Source of the DNA: DATAGF01 sp963813355
GTDB taxonomy: Bacteria > Actinomycetota > Thermoleophilia > Miltoncostaeales > Miltoncostaeaceae
DNA: 64,000 nt
Assembly (NCBI GenBank): GCA_963813355.1
Contig: CAWEYS010000010.1
Location: forward strand, 1 to 64,000
Reading direction: 5' to 3'
Each line of letters opens with the position of its first letter. Within the stretch, counting starts at the first letter, position 1. Under the pieces are notes generated by a model. The model did no database searches. It was not told the origin of the DNA and worked only from the letters and a program-made list of their open reading frames with translations. Of the stretch, positions 26,934 to 36,361 are shown piece after piece. The translations under genes and the position numbers were made by a program.

Positions 26934-27976
26934 ATGGGGCGCGCGGCACCGACCGGCGGGCGTGAGCAGCTCCGCTGGCGCCTGGCCGACGACGACGCCG
27001 GCCGGCCGGACCTGCTGGGCGAGGCCGAGCGCCACCCCGGGCGCGGCGAGCTCGCCGGACTGGAGCTGCTGCACGTGCGGGCCCAGAGCGTCATCAACCG
27101 GGTCCCGGCCGCCTCGCGGATGCCCTTCCGCTGGACGATCAACCCGTACCGCGGCTGCAGCCACGGCTGCGTCTACTGCTTCGCCCGCCCGACGCACGAG
27201 TACCTCGGCCTCGGCATCGGCGACGACTTCGACCGGCGGATCGTCGTCAAGGTCAACGCGGTCGAGCGGCTGCGGGCGGAGCTCCGCTCGCCCCGCTGGG
27301 CCGGCGAGAGCATCGCGATGGGCACCAACACCGACCCCTACCAGCCCGCCGAGGGCCGCTACCGGCTCACCCGCGGGATCGTCGAGGCGCTCGGCGAGGC
27401 GCGCAACCCGTTCTCGATCCTCACGAAGTCGACGCTGATCTGCCGCGACGTCAACGTGCTCGCCGACGCGGCGCGGCGCGCCGAGGTGCACACCGCGCTG
27501 TCGATCGGCTGCCTCGACGCCGAGGTCTGGCGCGCGGCCGAGCCGCACACGCCGAGCCCGCGGCGCCGCATCGAGACCGTGGCGCGGCTCAACGCCGCGG
27601 GCCTGCGCTGCGACGTGATGGTCGCGCCCGTGCTGCCCGGGATCTCCGACTCCGACGCGCAGCTCGAGGAGGTGGTGCGGGCCGCGATCGGCGCCGGCGC
27701 CGAGGTGATCGCGCCGATCGCCCTGCACCTGCGAGGGCCGGTGCGCGACCACTACCTCGACTGGCTGGCCGGCGCGCGCCCCGAGCTGCTCGAGCCGACG
27801 CGCCGCCTCTACCGCGGCGCCTACCAGCCCTCGGCCGCGCGCGACGCGCTGGGCGAGCGGGTGCGCGAGCTGGTCGACAAGCACGGCGGCCGGAAGCGCA
27901 GGGCGCAGCCGTCGTCGTGGCGCATGGCGGACCCGCGCCGGACGGCCCCGAGCCGGAGCAGCTCGCCCTCCTCTGA
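26934..27976 (+). CDS. Rv2578c-family radical SAM protein
   Basis: The radical SAM cluster motif CxxxCxxC is in YRGCSHGCVYCFARPTHEY (Cys 75, 79, 82). The preceding RMPFRWTINPY and the following GTNTDPYQPAEGRYRLTRG, SILTKSTLICRD and VAPVLPGISDSDAQ blocks are typical of the Rv2578c group, related to spore photoproduct lyase-like enzymes. The first frame runs past 27990 without a natural end; a one-base change near 27940 would give the plausible C-terminus PEPEQLALL and a TGA at 27974-27976. The upstream SOS box fits a repair role. The reaction is unknown. Confidence 0.85.
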
Positions 27977-27998
27977 CCGGCCGATAGGATCGACCGCG

Positions 27999-28411
27999 AT
28001 GACGCGCCGCCCGACCGTCGCCCTGCTCGCCCTCCTCGCGGTGGCGGGCTCGGTCGCCGCCGGGTGCGGCGACGAGGCGCGGGAGGCGGTCCGAAGCGTC
28101 ACGGCCGAGGCGGGACGGGCGCTGGACAGGCGCGCCAGGACCTCTCGAACGAGCTCGACGACGCCCGCAGCCAGATCGACGAGGCCGTCGCGGACGCCCG
28201 CTCGGGCGGCAAGGCCGCCGTCGCGCGCGCCCGCGTGCGGGTGAATCGGGCCATCGCCGACGCCCGCCGGGAGGCGAACGAGACGATCGACCGCGCCCGG
28301 GATTCGGGCGACCAGACGCGCGAGGAGATCGACCGCCTGCGGGCCGACGCGCAGAAGCGCATCGAGGAGCTGCGCGACGAGGTGCAGAAGGAGCTGCCCT
28401 CCGGCTCCTAG
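27999..28411 (+). CDS. helical lipoprotein, one frameshift
   Basis: The N-terminus MTRRPTVALLALLAVAGSVA is a lipoprotein signal with lipobox VAAGC. After AVRSVTAEAGRALDR the frame changes near 28125 and continues QDLSNELDDARSQIDEAVAD and DRLRADAQKRIEELRDEV. The mature part would be a long charged amphipathic helix, probably a coiled coil anchored on the outer face of the membrane. No family name can be given. The shift lies in a repetitive gcgcg tract and may be a read error. Confidence 0.6.
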
Positions 28412-28457
28412 ACCGGCCCCGGGGCGCTCATCGCCGCCTCCCCTTGGCCCGCAGGGC

Positions 28458-28480
28458 CTGCGGCGCACCGCGGGCCGCAG
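28458..28480. terminator. possible hairpin between convergent genes
   Basis: ctgcggc and gccgcag form a 7-bp stem with a 9-base loop in the 215-base gap between the lipoprotein and gpmI genes, which converge. No T tract on either side, so this is weak. Nothing else is seen in the gap. Confidence 0.28.
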
Positions 28481-28626
28481 CCCCGGGATGGGCGCCCGTG
28501 CGTCGCGATCCGTGCGGCCGAGCCGCCCGGGCGGTCATCGCGGTCTCCATGCTGCGGGGCCCTCCTGAAATGGCCTCGAACCCAGCCCGCGCCGGAGCTA
28601 CCGCAGGCGGCGCGCCCGCGCCGACG

Positions 28627-30129
28627 TCACAGCAGCGGCCGCCCGGTCATCGCCGGGCTCGGGTCCCAGCCCATCACGCCGCACAGGGTCGGGGCGACGT
28701 CGCCCAGCGAGCCGCCCTCGGCGAGCCGGAGCCCCGGCCGGTCGATCCAGAGGGGGACCGGGTTGCTGGTGTGCGCCGTGTTGGGGCTGCCGTCGGGCTC
28801 GATCATCACCTCGCTGTTGCCGTGGTCGGCGGTCACGCACAGCAGCCCGCCGGCGGCGGCGACGGCCCGGCGGATGTCGCCCACGCAGGCGTCGACCGTC
28901 TCGATGCCGCGCACCGCGGCGTCGACGACGCCGGTGTGGCCGACCATGTCGGCGTTGGCGAAGTTGACGACGATCAGCTCGTCGGCGCCCTCGGCGACCC
29001 CCTGCACCACGGCGTCGCGGACGCCGGCCGCGCTCATCTCGGGCGCGAGGTCGTACGTCGGCACGTGCTGGGGCGAGGGCACCAGGACGCGCCGCTCCCC
29101 CTCGAACGGCTCCTCGCGCCCGCCGTTGAAGAAGAAGGTGACGTGCGCGTACTTCTCGGTCTCGGCCACGTGGAGCTGGCGGCGGCCGGCGCGAGAGGCG
29201 CCCTCGGCGAGCCCCTCGCGCACGTCCTGGGCCTCGAAGAGGACCTGCGCGGAGAACTCGGCCTTGTAGCGGGTCATGGTCGTGAGCGCCGGCTCCGGGG
29301 GCGCCGGCCCCCGGTCGAAGCCGTCGAAGGCGCGCTCGCCGAGGGCCATCGTGAGCTGGCGGGCGCGGTCGGGGCGGAAGTTCCAGTAGACGACCCCGTC
29401 GCCGGAGCGGATGCGGTTCTCCCCGGGGGGCCCGATCACCGCCGGCTCGATGAACTCATCAGAGACACCTGATGCATACGAGACGTCGACCGCCTCGCGA
29501 CCGCTCGTGCGCCGCTCGCCGACGCCGTGCACCAGAGCGTCGTAGCCGCGCCGGGTCCGGTCCCAGCGGCGGTCGCGGTCCATGGCCCAGTAGCGGCCGA
29601 CGACCGACCCGACCACGACGCCCGTCGCCTCGATCTCGGCCACCGCGTCGCGGCCGGCGTCCGGGCGCGTGTCGCGACCGTCGGTGAACGCGTGGACCAC
29701 GATGCGCTCGACCCCGGCCTGGCGCGCGAGCCGGATGAGCGCGAGGACGTGCCGCTGGCTCGCGTGCACCCCGCCGTAGCCGGCCAGCCCGATGAGGTGC
29801 AGCGCCCCCCGGCGGCCGGCGTCGAAGGCCGCCCGCAGGGCCGGCAGCCGCCCGATGGAGCCGTCGGCGATGGCCTCGTCGATCCTCACCAGCATCTGCG
29901 GGACCCGCCGGCCGGCGCCGAGGTTCAGGTGGCCGACCTCGCTGTTGCCCTGCTGGCCCTCGGGCAGGCCCACCGGCAGCCCCGACGCGGTGATGCTGGT
30001 GCCCGACGCCTCGGCGGCGAGCGCATCGAGGTGCGGCGTGCGCGCCAGGTGAACGGCGTTGCCGGGCCCCGGCGGCGCGATCCCGTAGCCGTCGATGACC
30101 ACCAGGACGAGCGGCCCGCGCGCCGTCAC
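28627..30129 (-). CDS. gpmI: 2,3-bisphosphoglycerate-independent phosphoglycerate mutase
   Basis: A 500-residue alkaline-phosphatase-superfamily enzyme interconverting 3- and 2-phosphoglycerate. Metal and catalytic motifs: VLVVIDGYG, the Ser nucleophile in GQQGNSEVGHLNLGAGR, HAFTDGRDT, VNFANADMVGHTG and CVTADHGNSE. The usual SDGGVHS segment reads GYGGVHAS. It starts at GTG 30129, ten bases after tpiA, as the last gene of gapA-pgk-tpiA-gpmI. In many actinobacteria secG follows tpiA; here gpmI takes that place. Confidence 0.96.
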   Translation of the reverse strand: MTARGPLVLVVIDGYGIAPPGPGNAVHLARTPHLDALAAEASGTSITASGLPVGLPEGQQGNSEVGHLNLGAGRRVPQMLVRIDEAIADGSIGRLPALRAAFDAGRRGALHLIGLAGYGGVHASQRHVLALIRLARQAGVERIVVHAFTDGRDTRPDAGRDAVAEIEATGVVVGSVVGRYWAMDRDRRWDRTRRGYDALVHGVGERRTSGREAVDVSYASGVSDEFIEPAVIGPPGENRIRSGDGVVYWNFRPDRARQLTMALGERAFDGFDRGPAPPEPALTTMTRYKAEFSAQVLFEAQDVREGLAEGASRAGRRQLHVAETEKYAHVTFFFNGGREEPFEGERRVLVPSPQHVPTYDLAPEMSAAGVRDAVVQGVAEGADELIVVNFANADMVGHTGVVDAAVRGIETVDACVGDIRRAVAAAGGLLCVTADHGNSEVMIEPDGSPNTAHTSNPVPLWIDRPGLRLAEGGSLGDVAPTLCGVMGWDPSPAMTGRPLL

Positions 30130-30139
30130 GGCAGACGGC

Positions 30140-30892
30140 TCACGGCGCCGCCGCGACGATCGCCGCGAAGCCGTCCGGGTCGAGGCTCGCGCCGCCGACC
30201 AGCGCCCCGTCGATGTCCGGCTGGGCCATGAGCTCGCGGGCGTTGTCGGGCGTGACGCTCCCGCCGTAGAGCACGCGCAGGGCGGCCGGGTCGAGGAACC
30301 CGGCCGCGACCGTCCGCACGTGGGCGCACGCCGCCTGGGCCGTCTCCGGGGTGGCGGTGCGGCCGGTGCCGATGGCCCAGATCGGCTCGTAGGCGATCGC
30401 GAGCGTCGCCACCTCCTCCGCTCCCACCCGGCCGAGGGCGGCCCGCACCTGGCCCTCGCACCAGGGCTCGGTCTCCCCCGCCTCGCGCTGCGCGAGCGAC
30501 TCGCCCACGCAGACGATCACCTGCAGCCCGGCGTCGAGCGCCGCGCGCACGCGGGCGGCCACCTGGGCGTCCGTCTCCCCGGCGGCCCGGCGCTCGGAGT
30601 GGCCGACGAGGGTCCCGTCGGAACCCGTCGCCACGATCATCCCCGCCGAGATCTCGCCGGTGTGGGGGCCCGACGGCGCCTCGTGCACGGCCTGGGCGTA
30701 CACCTCGACCGGGCTCCCGGACGCCGCCCGCGCGGCCGCCTCGAGCGCCGTGAACGGCGCGCAGACCGCCACGTCGGCCGGCAGCTCGCCGTCGCCGAGC
30801 AGCGCCCGGAGGCGGGCGATGTGCTCGCGGGCCTCGACGCCCGTCTTGTTCATCTTCCAGTTGCCCGCCACGAGCGGGCGGCGGCCGCTCAC
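30140..30892 (-). CDS. tpiA: triosephosphate isomerase
   Basis: A 250-residue TIM barrel interconverting dihydroxyacetone phosphate and glyceraldehyde 3-phosphate. Catalytic motifs are complete: AGNWKMNK (Asn, Lys), VGHSERR (His), AYEPIWAIGTGRTAT (Glu and the flexible loop) and the phosphate-binding LYGGSVTPDN. GTG 30892 overlaps the pgk stop by 4 bases, so it is translationally coupled. Confidence 0.97.
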   Translation of the reverse strand: MSGRRPLVAGNWKMNKTGVEAREHIARLRALLGDGELPADVAVCAPFTALEAAARAASGSPVEVYAQAVHEAPSGPHTGEISAGMIVATGSDGTLVGHSERRAAGETDAQVAARVRAALDAGLQVIVCVGESLAQREAGETEPWCEGQVRAALGRVGAEEVATLAIAYEPIWAIGTGRTATPETAQAACAHVRTVAAGFLDPAALRVLYGGSVTPDNARELMAQPDIDGALVGGASLDPDGFAAIVAAAP

Positions 30893-32094
30893 GCGCCGTC
30901 GGTCGTCGGCAGGGCGGCGACGCCCGGCAGGGTGCGGCCCTCCAGCATCTCGAGCGCGGCGCCGCCGCCGGTGGAGACGTGGGTGAGGCGGTCGGCCAGC
31001 CCGAGCTGCGCGAGGGCGGCGCCGGAGTCGCCCCCGCCGGCCACCGTGACGCCCGGGCACTCGGCCATCGCCTCGGCCACGGCGCGGGTGCCGTCGGCGA
31101 ACGGGGGGATCTCGAACGCGCCCATCGGCCCGTTCCAGAACACGGTGCGGGCCGCGACGATGACCTCGCGGTAGGAGGCCGCCGTGCGCGGGCCGATGTT
31201 GACGCCGATCCAGCCGTCGTCGATGGCGTCGGTCGGCACCACCTCCAGCTCGGCGTCCTCGGCGAAGCGGTCGGCCACCAGGACGTCGACCGGCAGCTGG
31301 AGCTGGCGGTTGAGCTGCACGGCCCTCTCCATCAGCTCGTGCGCCACCGCCTGCCCGGCCTCGTCCTCGTGCATCGAGGCGCCGACGCGCTCGCCCTGCG
31401 AGGCCAGGAACGTGAAGCACATGGCCCCGCCGATCAGGAGCCGGTCGCAGCGCTCCAGCAGCCGCCGGATCAGCGGCAGCTTGTCGCTCACCTTGCTCCC
31501 GCCGAGCACCGCGACGAACGGCGCCCTGGCGTCGGCCATCAGCCCCTCGAGCACCTCGACCTCGCGCGCGAGCAGCAGCCCGGCCCGCGCCGGCAGCAGG
31601 TGGGCGACCCCCTCGGTCGAGGCGTGCGCCCGGTGGGCGGCGCCGAAGGCGTCGTTCACGTAGTGGGTGAACCCCTCGGCGAGCTGCTCGGCGAAGGCCG
31701 GGTCGTTCGCCTCCTCGCCCTCGTGGAACCGCAGGTTCTCGAGCATCACCAGGTCGCCGGGGGCGAGCGCGGCGACGCGCCCGCGGACCTCGCGGCCCAC
31801 GCAGTCCGGCAGGAGCTCGACCGGCCGGCCCATCAGCTCCCCCAGGCGCTCGGCGCAGGGACGCAGCGACAGGTCGGCGCTCCGCTGCCCCTTCGGGCGC
31901 CCGAGGTGCGAGCAGACGGCCACGCCGGCGCCGGCCTCCAGCAGCCGCTCCAGGGTGGGCACCGACGCCCGGATGCGCGCGTCGTCGGTCACGCGCCCCT
32001 CCTCGAGCGGGACGTTCAGGTCGGAGCGCACCAGCACGCGGGCGCCGCTCCAGTCGACCCCCGGGTCGTCGATCCCGAGGAGGCGGGAGGCCAC
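30889..32094 (-). CDS. pgk: phosphoglycerate kinase
   Basis: A 401-residue two-domain kinase. Motifs: VLVRSDLNVPLEEG at the N-terminus, CSHLGRPKG, LENLRFHEGEEAND, VLGGSKVSDKLPLI, NGPMGAFE and the ATP-site GGGDSGAALAQLG and STGGGAALEMLEG. GTG 32094 lies one base after the gapA stop. Part of the glycolytic operon. Confidence 0.97.
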   Translation of the reverse strand: MASRLLGIDDPGVDWSGARVLVRSDLNVPLEEGRVTDDARIRASVPTLERLLEAGAGVAVCSHLGRPKGQRSADLSLRPCAERLGELMGRPVELLPDCVGREVRGRVAALAPGDLVMLENLRFHEGEEANDPAFAEQLAEGFTHYVNDAFGAAHRAHASTEGVAHLLPARAGLLLAREVEVLEGLMADARAPFVAVLGGSKVSDKLPLIRRLLERCDRLLIGGAMCFTFLASQGERVGASMHEDEAGQAVAHELMERAVQLNRQLQLPVDVLVADRFAEDAELEVVPTDAIDDGWIGVNIGPRTAASYREVIVAARTVFWNGPMGAFEIPPFADGTRAVAEAMAECPGVTVAGGGDSGAALAQLGLADRLTHVSTGGGAALEMLEGRTLPGVAALPTTDGA

Positions 32095-32095
32095 C

Positions 32096-33100
<1,005 letters not shown>

Positions 33101-33179
33101 CCGGCTCCCGTTCCTCGCCGTCGGAAAACGAGCGCCAATCTACCAGGACGTGCCCGTCGGGCCTGCCACCATCCGCGGG

Positions 33180-33704
33180 ATGGACGCGATCCGCGCGGCG
33201 GCGGCGGCCCTGGCCCTGGCGGCCCTCTGCGGCTGCGGCTCGGGCAGCCCGAGCGAGGGCGGGCCGGAGCCGTCCGCCGCCCGGCTCACGGGGACCGTCG
33301 ACCGCGTCATCGACGGCGACACCCTGGTCGCCCGGATCGACGGCGACCGGGTGCGCGTGCGCCTGCTCGGCGTCGACGCTCCCGAGAGCGCCGCCGGCTA
33401 CGGCTCGGCCGAGTGCTATGGCGTCGAGGCGGCCGACGCCGCCCGCGACCTCCTGCCGAGGGGCGCCCGGATCGCCCTGCGCACCGACCCGACCCAGGGG
33501 CGCGAGGACCGCTTCGGGCGGCTGCTGGCGGAGGTGACCGTCGCGGGGGAGCCGCGGACCGTCAACGAGGAGCTCGTGGCCGGCGGCAGCGCCGAGGTCT
33601 TCCGCGGCGACGGGCGCGGGCGGCTGCAGCCGGCGCTGCGCGCGGCCGAGCGCCGGGCGCGGGAGGCAGGGCACGGCCTCTGGGCGAGCTGCCGCGCCCC
33701 CTAG
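33180..33704 (+). CDS. staphylococcal nuclease-like lipoprotein
   Basis: A 174-residue protein with a lipoprotein signal (LALAALCGCGSG, lipobox Cys near residue 18 or 20) and a thermonuclease (SNc) domain. The SNase residues are present: GTVDRVIDGDTLVAR, Arg and Asp in VRVRLLGVDAPE with the Glu of PES, and the second Arg in EDRFGRLLAEV. It should cleave DNA or RNA outside the cell, with calcium. It separates gapA from the yvcK side, where actinobacteria usually have whiA. Confidence 0.85.
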   Translation: MDAIRAAAAALALAALCGCGSGSPSEGGPEPSAARLTGTVDRVIDGDTLVARIDGDRVRVRLLGVDAPESAAGYGSAECYGVEAADAARDLLPRGARIALRTDPTQGREDRFGRLLAEVTVAGEPRTVNEELVAGGSAEVFRGDGRGRLQPALRAAERRAREAGHGLWASCRAP

Positions 33705-34492
33705 TCCGGGGCGCCGCGGTAGCGGTAGCGGTGGTGGAGGGCGAATCCGAGGCCGGTGAACAGCGCGAGCGCGGCGTCGTTGGACTCGAGGACCTGCGCG
33801 TAGGCGTCCTGCGCCCCGGCGCGCGCGCCCCAGGCGAGCGCCGCGCCGACCGCGTGCCGCCCCAGGCCGCCCCCGCGCCGGGCGGGGTTGACCTCCACGG
33901 CGCTCAGCCCGAGCCAGCCGCGGTCGATCGAGGCCCGCGCGATGGCGACGACGGCGCCGTGAAGCCGCACGGTCGCGAACGCGATCGGCGGGGTGCCGGC
34001 GAGGATCGTCCAGGCCTGCTCCGGCGCCCCGGCGGCCGAGCGGCTGCGGTAGGCGGCGATCCACTCGGCCGACGGCTCCGGCTCGATCGTCGGCGGCGGC
34101 AGGTCCGGGCGCTCCGGCAGGCCGCCCAGCGCCGCCGCGACCTCGGCCGCCAGCACCGCCGTCGGCCCGTGGGCGGCCCATCCCCGCCGGGCCAGCTCGG
34201 CATCGAGCGCCTCCGCGCCCGGCAGCGGCAGCGCGAACCGCGCCGCCAGCCCCCGGGCCGCGTACCAGCCGCGCACCTCGGCGAGGGCGGCGTCCATCGG
34301 GAGCCCCGGCTCCCCGAGCGCGAGCACCGAGTTCGCCCGGCCCGTCCAGCCGGCGCCGGCGCGCAGCAGCCACCCGCCGAGCCGGCGGGTCTCGGGCGCC
34401 GGCCAGCCGAGGGCGGCCGCCTCCTCGAGCGCGCGGACGGCCGCGGGCGTCCCGGAACGCGACCGGGGGGCCCGAAGGCCCCCCGGCGGCAC
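33701..34492 (-). CDS. GNAT-family acetyltransferase
   Basis: A GNAT protein of about 263 residues with an N-terminal degenerate half (ALGWPAPETRRLGGWLLRAG, TGRANSVLALGEPG) and an active C-terminal half with acetyl-CoA motif ARRGGGLGRHAVGAAL and YAQVLESNDAALALFTGLGF. The start is uncertain: GTG 34492 is the only candidate in frame, but its first codons are the terminator hairpin of the upstream gene. The stop overlaps the convergent nuclease stop by 4 bases. Substrate unknown. Confidence 0.8.
   Translation of the reverse strand: MPPGGLRAPRSRSGTPAAVRALEEAAALGWPAPETRRLGGWLLRAGAGWTGRANSVLALGEPGLPMDAALAEVRGWYAARGLAARFALPLPGAEALDAELARRGWAAHGPTAVLAAEVAAALGGLPERPDLPPPTIEPEPSAEWIAAYRSRSAAGAPEQAWTILAGTPPIAFATVRLHGAVVAIARASIDRGWLGLSAVEVNPARRGGGLGRHAVGAALAWGARAGAQDAYAQVLESNDAALALFTGLGFALHHRYRYRGAPD
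34463..34486 (-). terminator. intrinsic hairpin with UUCG loop after the DUF1097-like gene
   Basis: ccggggggcc and ggccccccgg form a perfect 10-bp stem; on the minus-strand RNA the loop is UUCG closed by C-G, a very stable tetraloop. It lies 33 bases after the stop at 34519. No clear U tract follows, common in high-GC bacteria. Confidence 0.65.
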
Positions 34493-34518
34493 TGCGTTCA
34501 GACGGTCGTGCGAGGGGA

Positions 34519-35199
34519 CTAGGCCGCCTCGGGAGCCGCCTTGGGCTTCGGGGTGATCGCCGCGGTGACCTTGGCGCTGATGATGCCCAGGATCACGCCG
34601 CAGACGAGCGTGACCCAGGTGTCGAACCAGACCCACTGCCAGGGCAGCGAGAGAAGGCCGCCGAAGGCGCCTGCCCCCGCAGTCAACGGGTCGCCCAGCG
34701 CGGCGACGGTGTTGTCGGTACCGCCACCGTTCGGGACGTAGCCGTCGAGGCCCGTCGCGATCCACCAGAGGAAGACGGCTGCGAAGCACGGGAACGTACC
34801 GGCCACGTAGTACCAGTCGCCGGCGATGAGGATCATCACCAGGACGAACGCGAAGATCCCGACCCAGAGGGCGATGCCCCAGAAGTCGGGGGCGTCGGCC
34901 GTCTTGAAGGCGAGCGGCATCGTGACGAGGGCCGCCACCGAGCCGAACACGGTCGCCAGGAAGATCTTGCCGAAGGCGGCGTTGTCGCCACCGGCGGCGA
35001 AGAAGAGGCCCCACGAGATGAAGGCGGTGGGGAGGATGAGCTGGAAGTTCTCGGGAAGACCGAGCTGGCCCTCGCCGAGGAGCTCGTCCTGGACCGTTAC
35101 CCAGTGGAACGTGAAGTTCAGGGAGAGTTCCGTCCAGAGGAAGGACAGAATCCCGATCACTACCGCAAGGGGCGTGATCGCTTTGGCGCGAGCGCTCAT
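34519..35199 (-). CDS. DUF1097-like membrane protein
   Basis: A 226-residue membrane protein with about six helices, including ITPLAVVIGILSFLWTELS, FISWGLFFAAGGDNAAFG, LATVFGSVAALVTMPLAF and VTLVCGVILGIISAKVTAAI. The SWGLFFAAGG and glycine-rich helix pattern resemble DUF1097. ATG 35199 has a strong ribosome site, aaaggag, 9 bases upstream, which excludes the longer frame. Its codon use is less GC-biased than its neighbours. It lies alone between yvcK and a terminator, where whiA is expected. Transport is likely, substrate unknown. Confidence 0.7.
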   Translation of the reverse strand: MSARAKAITPLAVVIGILSFLWTELSLNFTFHWVTVQDELLGEGQLGLPENFQLILPTAFISWGLFFAAGGDNAAFGKIFLATVFGSVAALVTMPLAFKTADAPDFWGIALWVGIFAFVLVMILIAGDWYYVAGTFPCFAAVFLWWIATGLDGYVPNGGGTDNTVAALGDPLTAGAGAFGGLLSLPWQWVWFDTWVTLVCGVILGIISAKVTAAITPKPKAAPEAA

Positions 35200-35377
35200 G
35201 AAGCGTTCACTCCTTTGGGAGAAGTACGGAGACCGCTCCGCCAAGCGTATGGATGACGAAACGAAAGTCTTGGGGGAGCGACCACGGGCCGGGGACAAGG
35301 CACCCCGGATCGCGGGGGCAGTCTAAGCCCGGCTCAGGCTTCGTGGCAAGAGTTGCATGTCCTTTCGAGACACCCCG

Positions 35378-36361
35378 TCAGGGCGTTGCAGGCTCGGCTC
35401 CCGCCGCCTCCCTGACGAGCTCGAGCAGGACCGCCGCGAGGGCCTCCGGCGAGTGCCGGACGACCCGCCCGGCCTCGGCCAGCTCGCCCGCCACGACCCG
35501 GACCCCGAGCGCGCCGAGGCGCTCGCGGTCCACGGTCACCGGCTCCTGGCCCTGGGCGGCGTAGGCCGCCGCGCCCTCCGGGTCGAGCGGGCCCTCGTGG
35601 ACCACGATCGTGTCCACGCCCCCCGGCACCGCCTCGAGCACGCGCTCGAGATGGTCGGCGGCGTCGAAGCCGTCGGTCTCGCCGGGTTGGGTCATCACGT
35701 TGCACACGTAGGCGCGGCGCCCGCGGGCGCCGACCAGCGCCTCCGCGAGCCCCGGCACGGCCAGGTGGGGCAGGACGCTCGTGAACAGGCTGCCGGGGCC
35801 GAGCAGGATGAGGTCCGCCTCCTGGATCGCCTCCAGGGCCGGCCCGTGGGCGGCGGGCTCGGGCTCCAGCCAGACCCGGCGGCAGGCGCCGCGCCCGGCC
35901 GCGATGCGGGTCTCGCCGCAGACCGCCTCGCCGTCCTCCCGCTCGGCCCAGAGGCGGATCTGCTCGAGGGTGGACGGCAGCACCCGGCCCCGGATCTTCA
36001 GCACCCGGCTGCACTCCTGCACCGCCAGGTCGAAGCTCCCGGTGACCTCGGCGAGGGCGGCGAGGAAGAGGTTGCCGAACGGGTGCCCCGACAGGTCGCC
36101 GTCGGCGAAGCGGTGCTGGAAGAGCCGGCCGAGCAGCGACTCGTCGTCGGCGAGGGCGACCAGGCAGTTGCGGATGTCGCCGGGCGGCAGCACCCCGAGC
36201 TCGCGCCGCAGCCGGCCGGAGGAGCCCCCGTCGTCGGCGACCGTGACGATGGCCGCGATGTCGACCGGCGCCGGCTTGAGGCCTCGCAGCAGCGACGCGA
36301 GGCCCGTCCCCCCTCCCAGGGCCGCGATCCGCGGCAGGCCGGCGGCCGCGGCGCCGCTCAC
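35378..36361 (-). CDS. yvcK: YvcK/CofD-like gluconeogenesis factor
   Basis: A 327-residue protein of the CofD-like family: RIAALGGGTGLASLLRGLK, VTVADDGGSSGRLRRELGVL and PPGDIRNCLVALADDE bind a nucleotide sugar or phospho-ligand, and LILLGPGSLFTSVLPHL is conserved. YvcK proteins bind UDP-GlcNAc and act in carbon and cell-wall balance. GTG 36361 overlaps the rapZ stop by 4 bases. uvrC-rapZ-yvcK is the conserved order, but whiA does not follow. Confidence 0.93.
   Translation of the reverse strand: MSGAAAAGLPRIAALGGGTGLASLLRGLKPAPVDIAAIVTVADDGGSSGRLRRELGVLPPGDIRNCLVALADDESLLGRLFQHRFADGDLSGHPFGNLFLAALAEVTGSFDLAVQECSRVLKIRGRVLPSTLEQIRLWAEREDGEAVCGETRIAAGRGACRRVWLEPEPAAHGPALEAIQEADLILLGPGSLFTSVLPHLAVPGLAEALVGARGRRAYVCNVMTQPGETDGFDAADHLERVLEAVPGGVDTIVVHEGPLDPEGAAAYAAQGQEPVTVDRERLGALGVRVVAGELAEAGRVVRHSPEALAAVLLELVREAAGAEPATP

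Noticed and set aside
35334..35360. CNSCHEA, a haem c-type CxxCH motif on the minus strand
   Set aside because: It lies in a frame running antisense-shifted through yvcK, with no signal peptide or upstream start; chance match.
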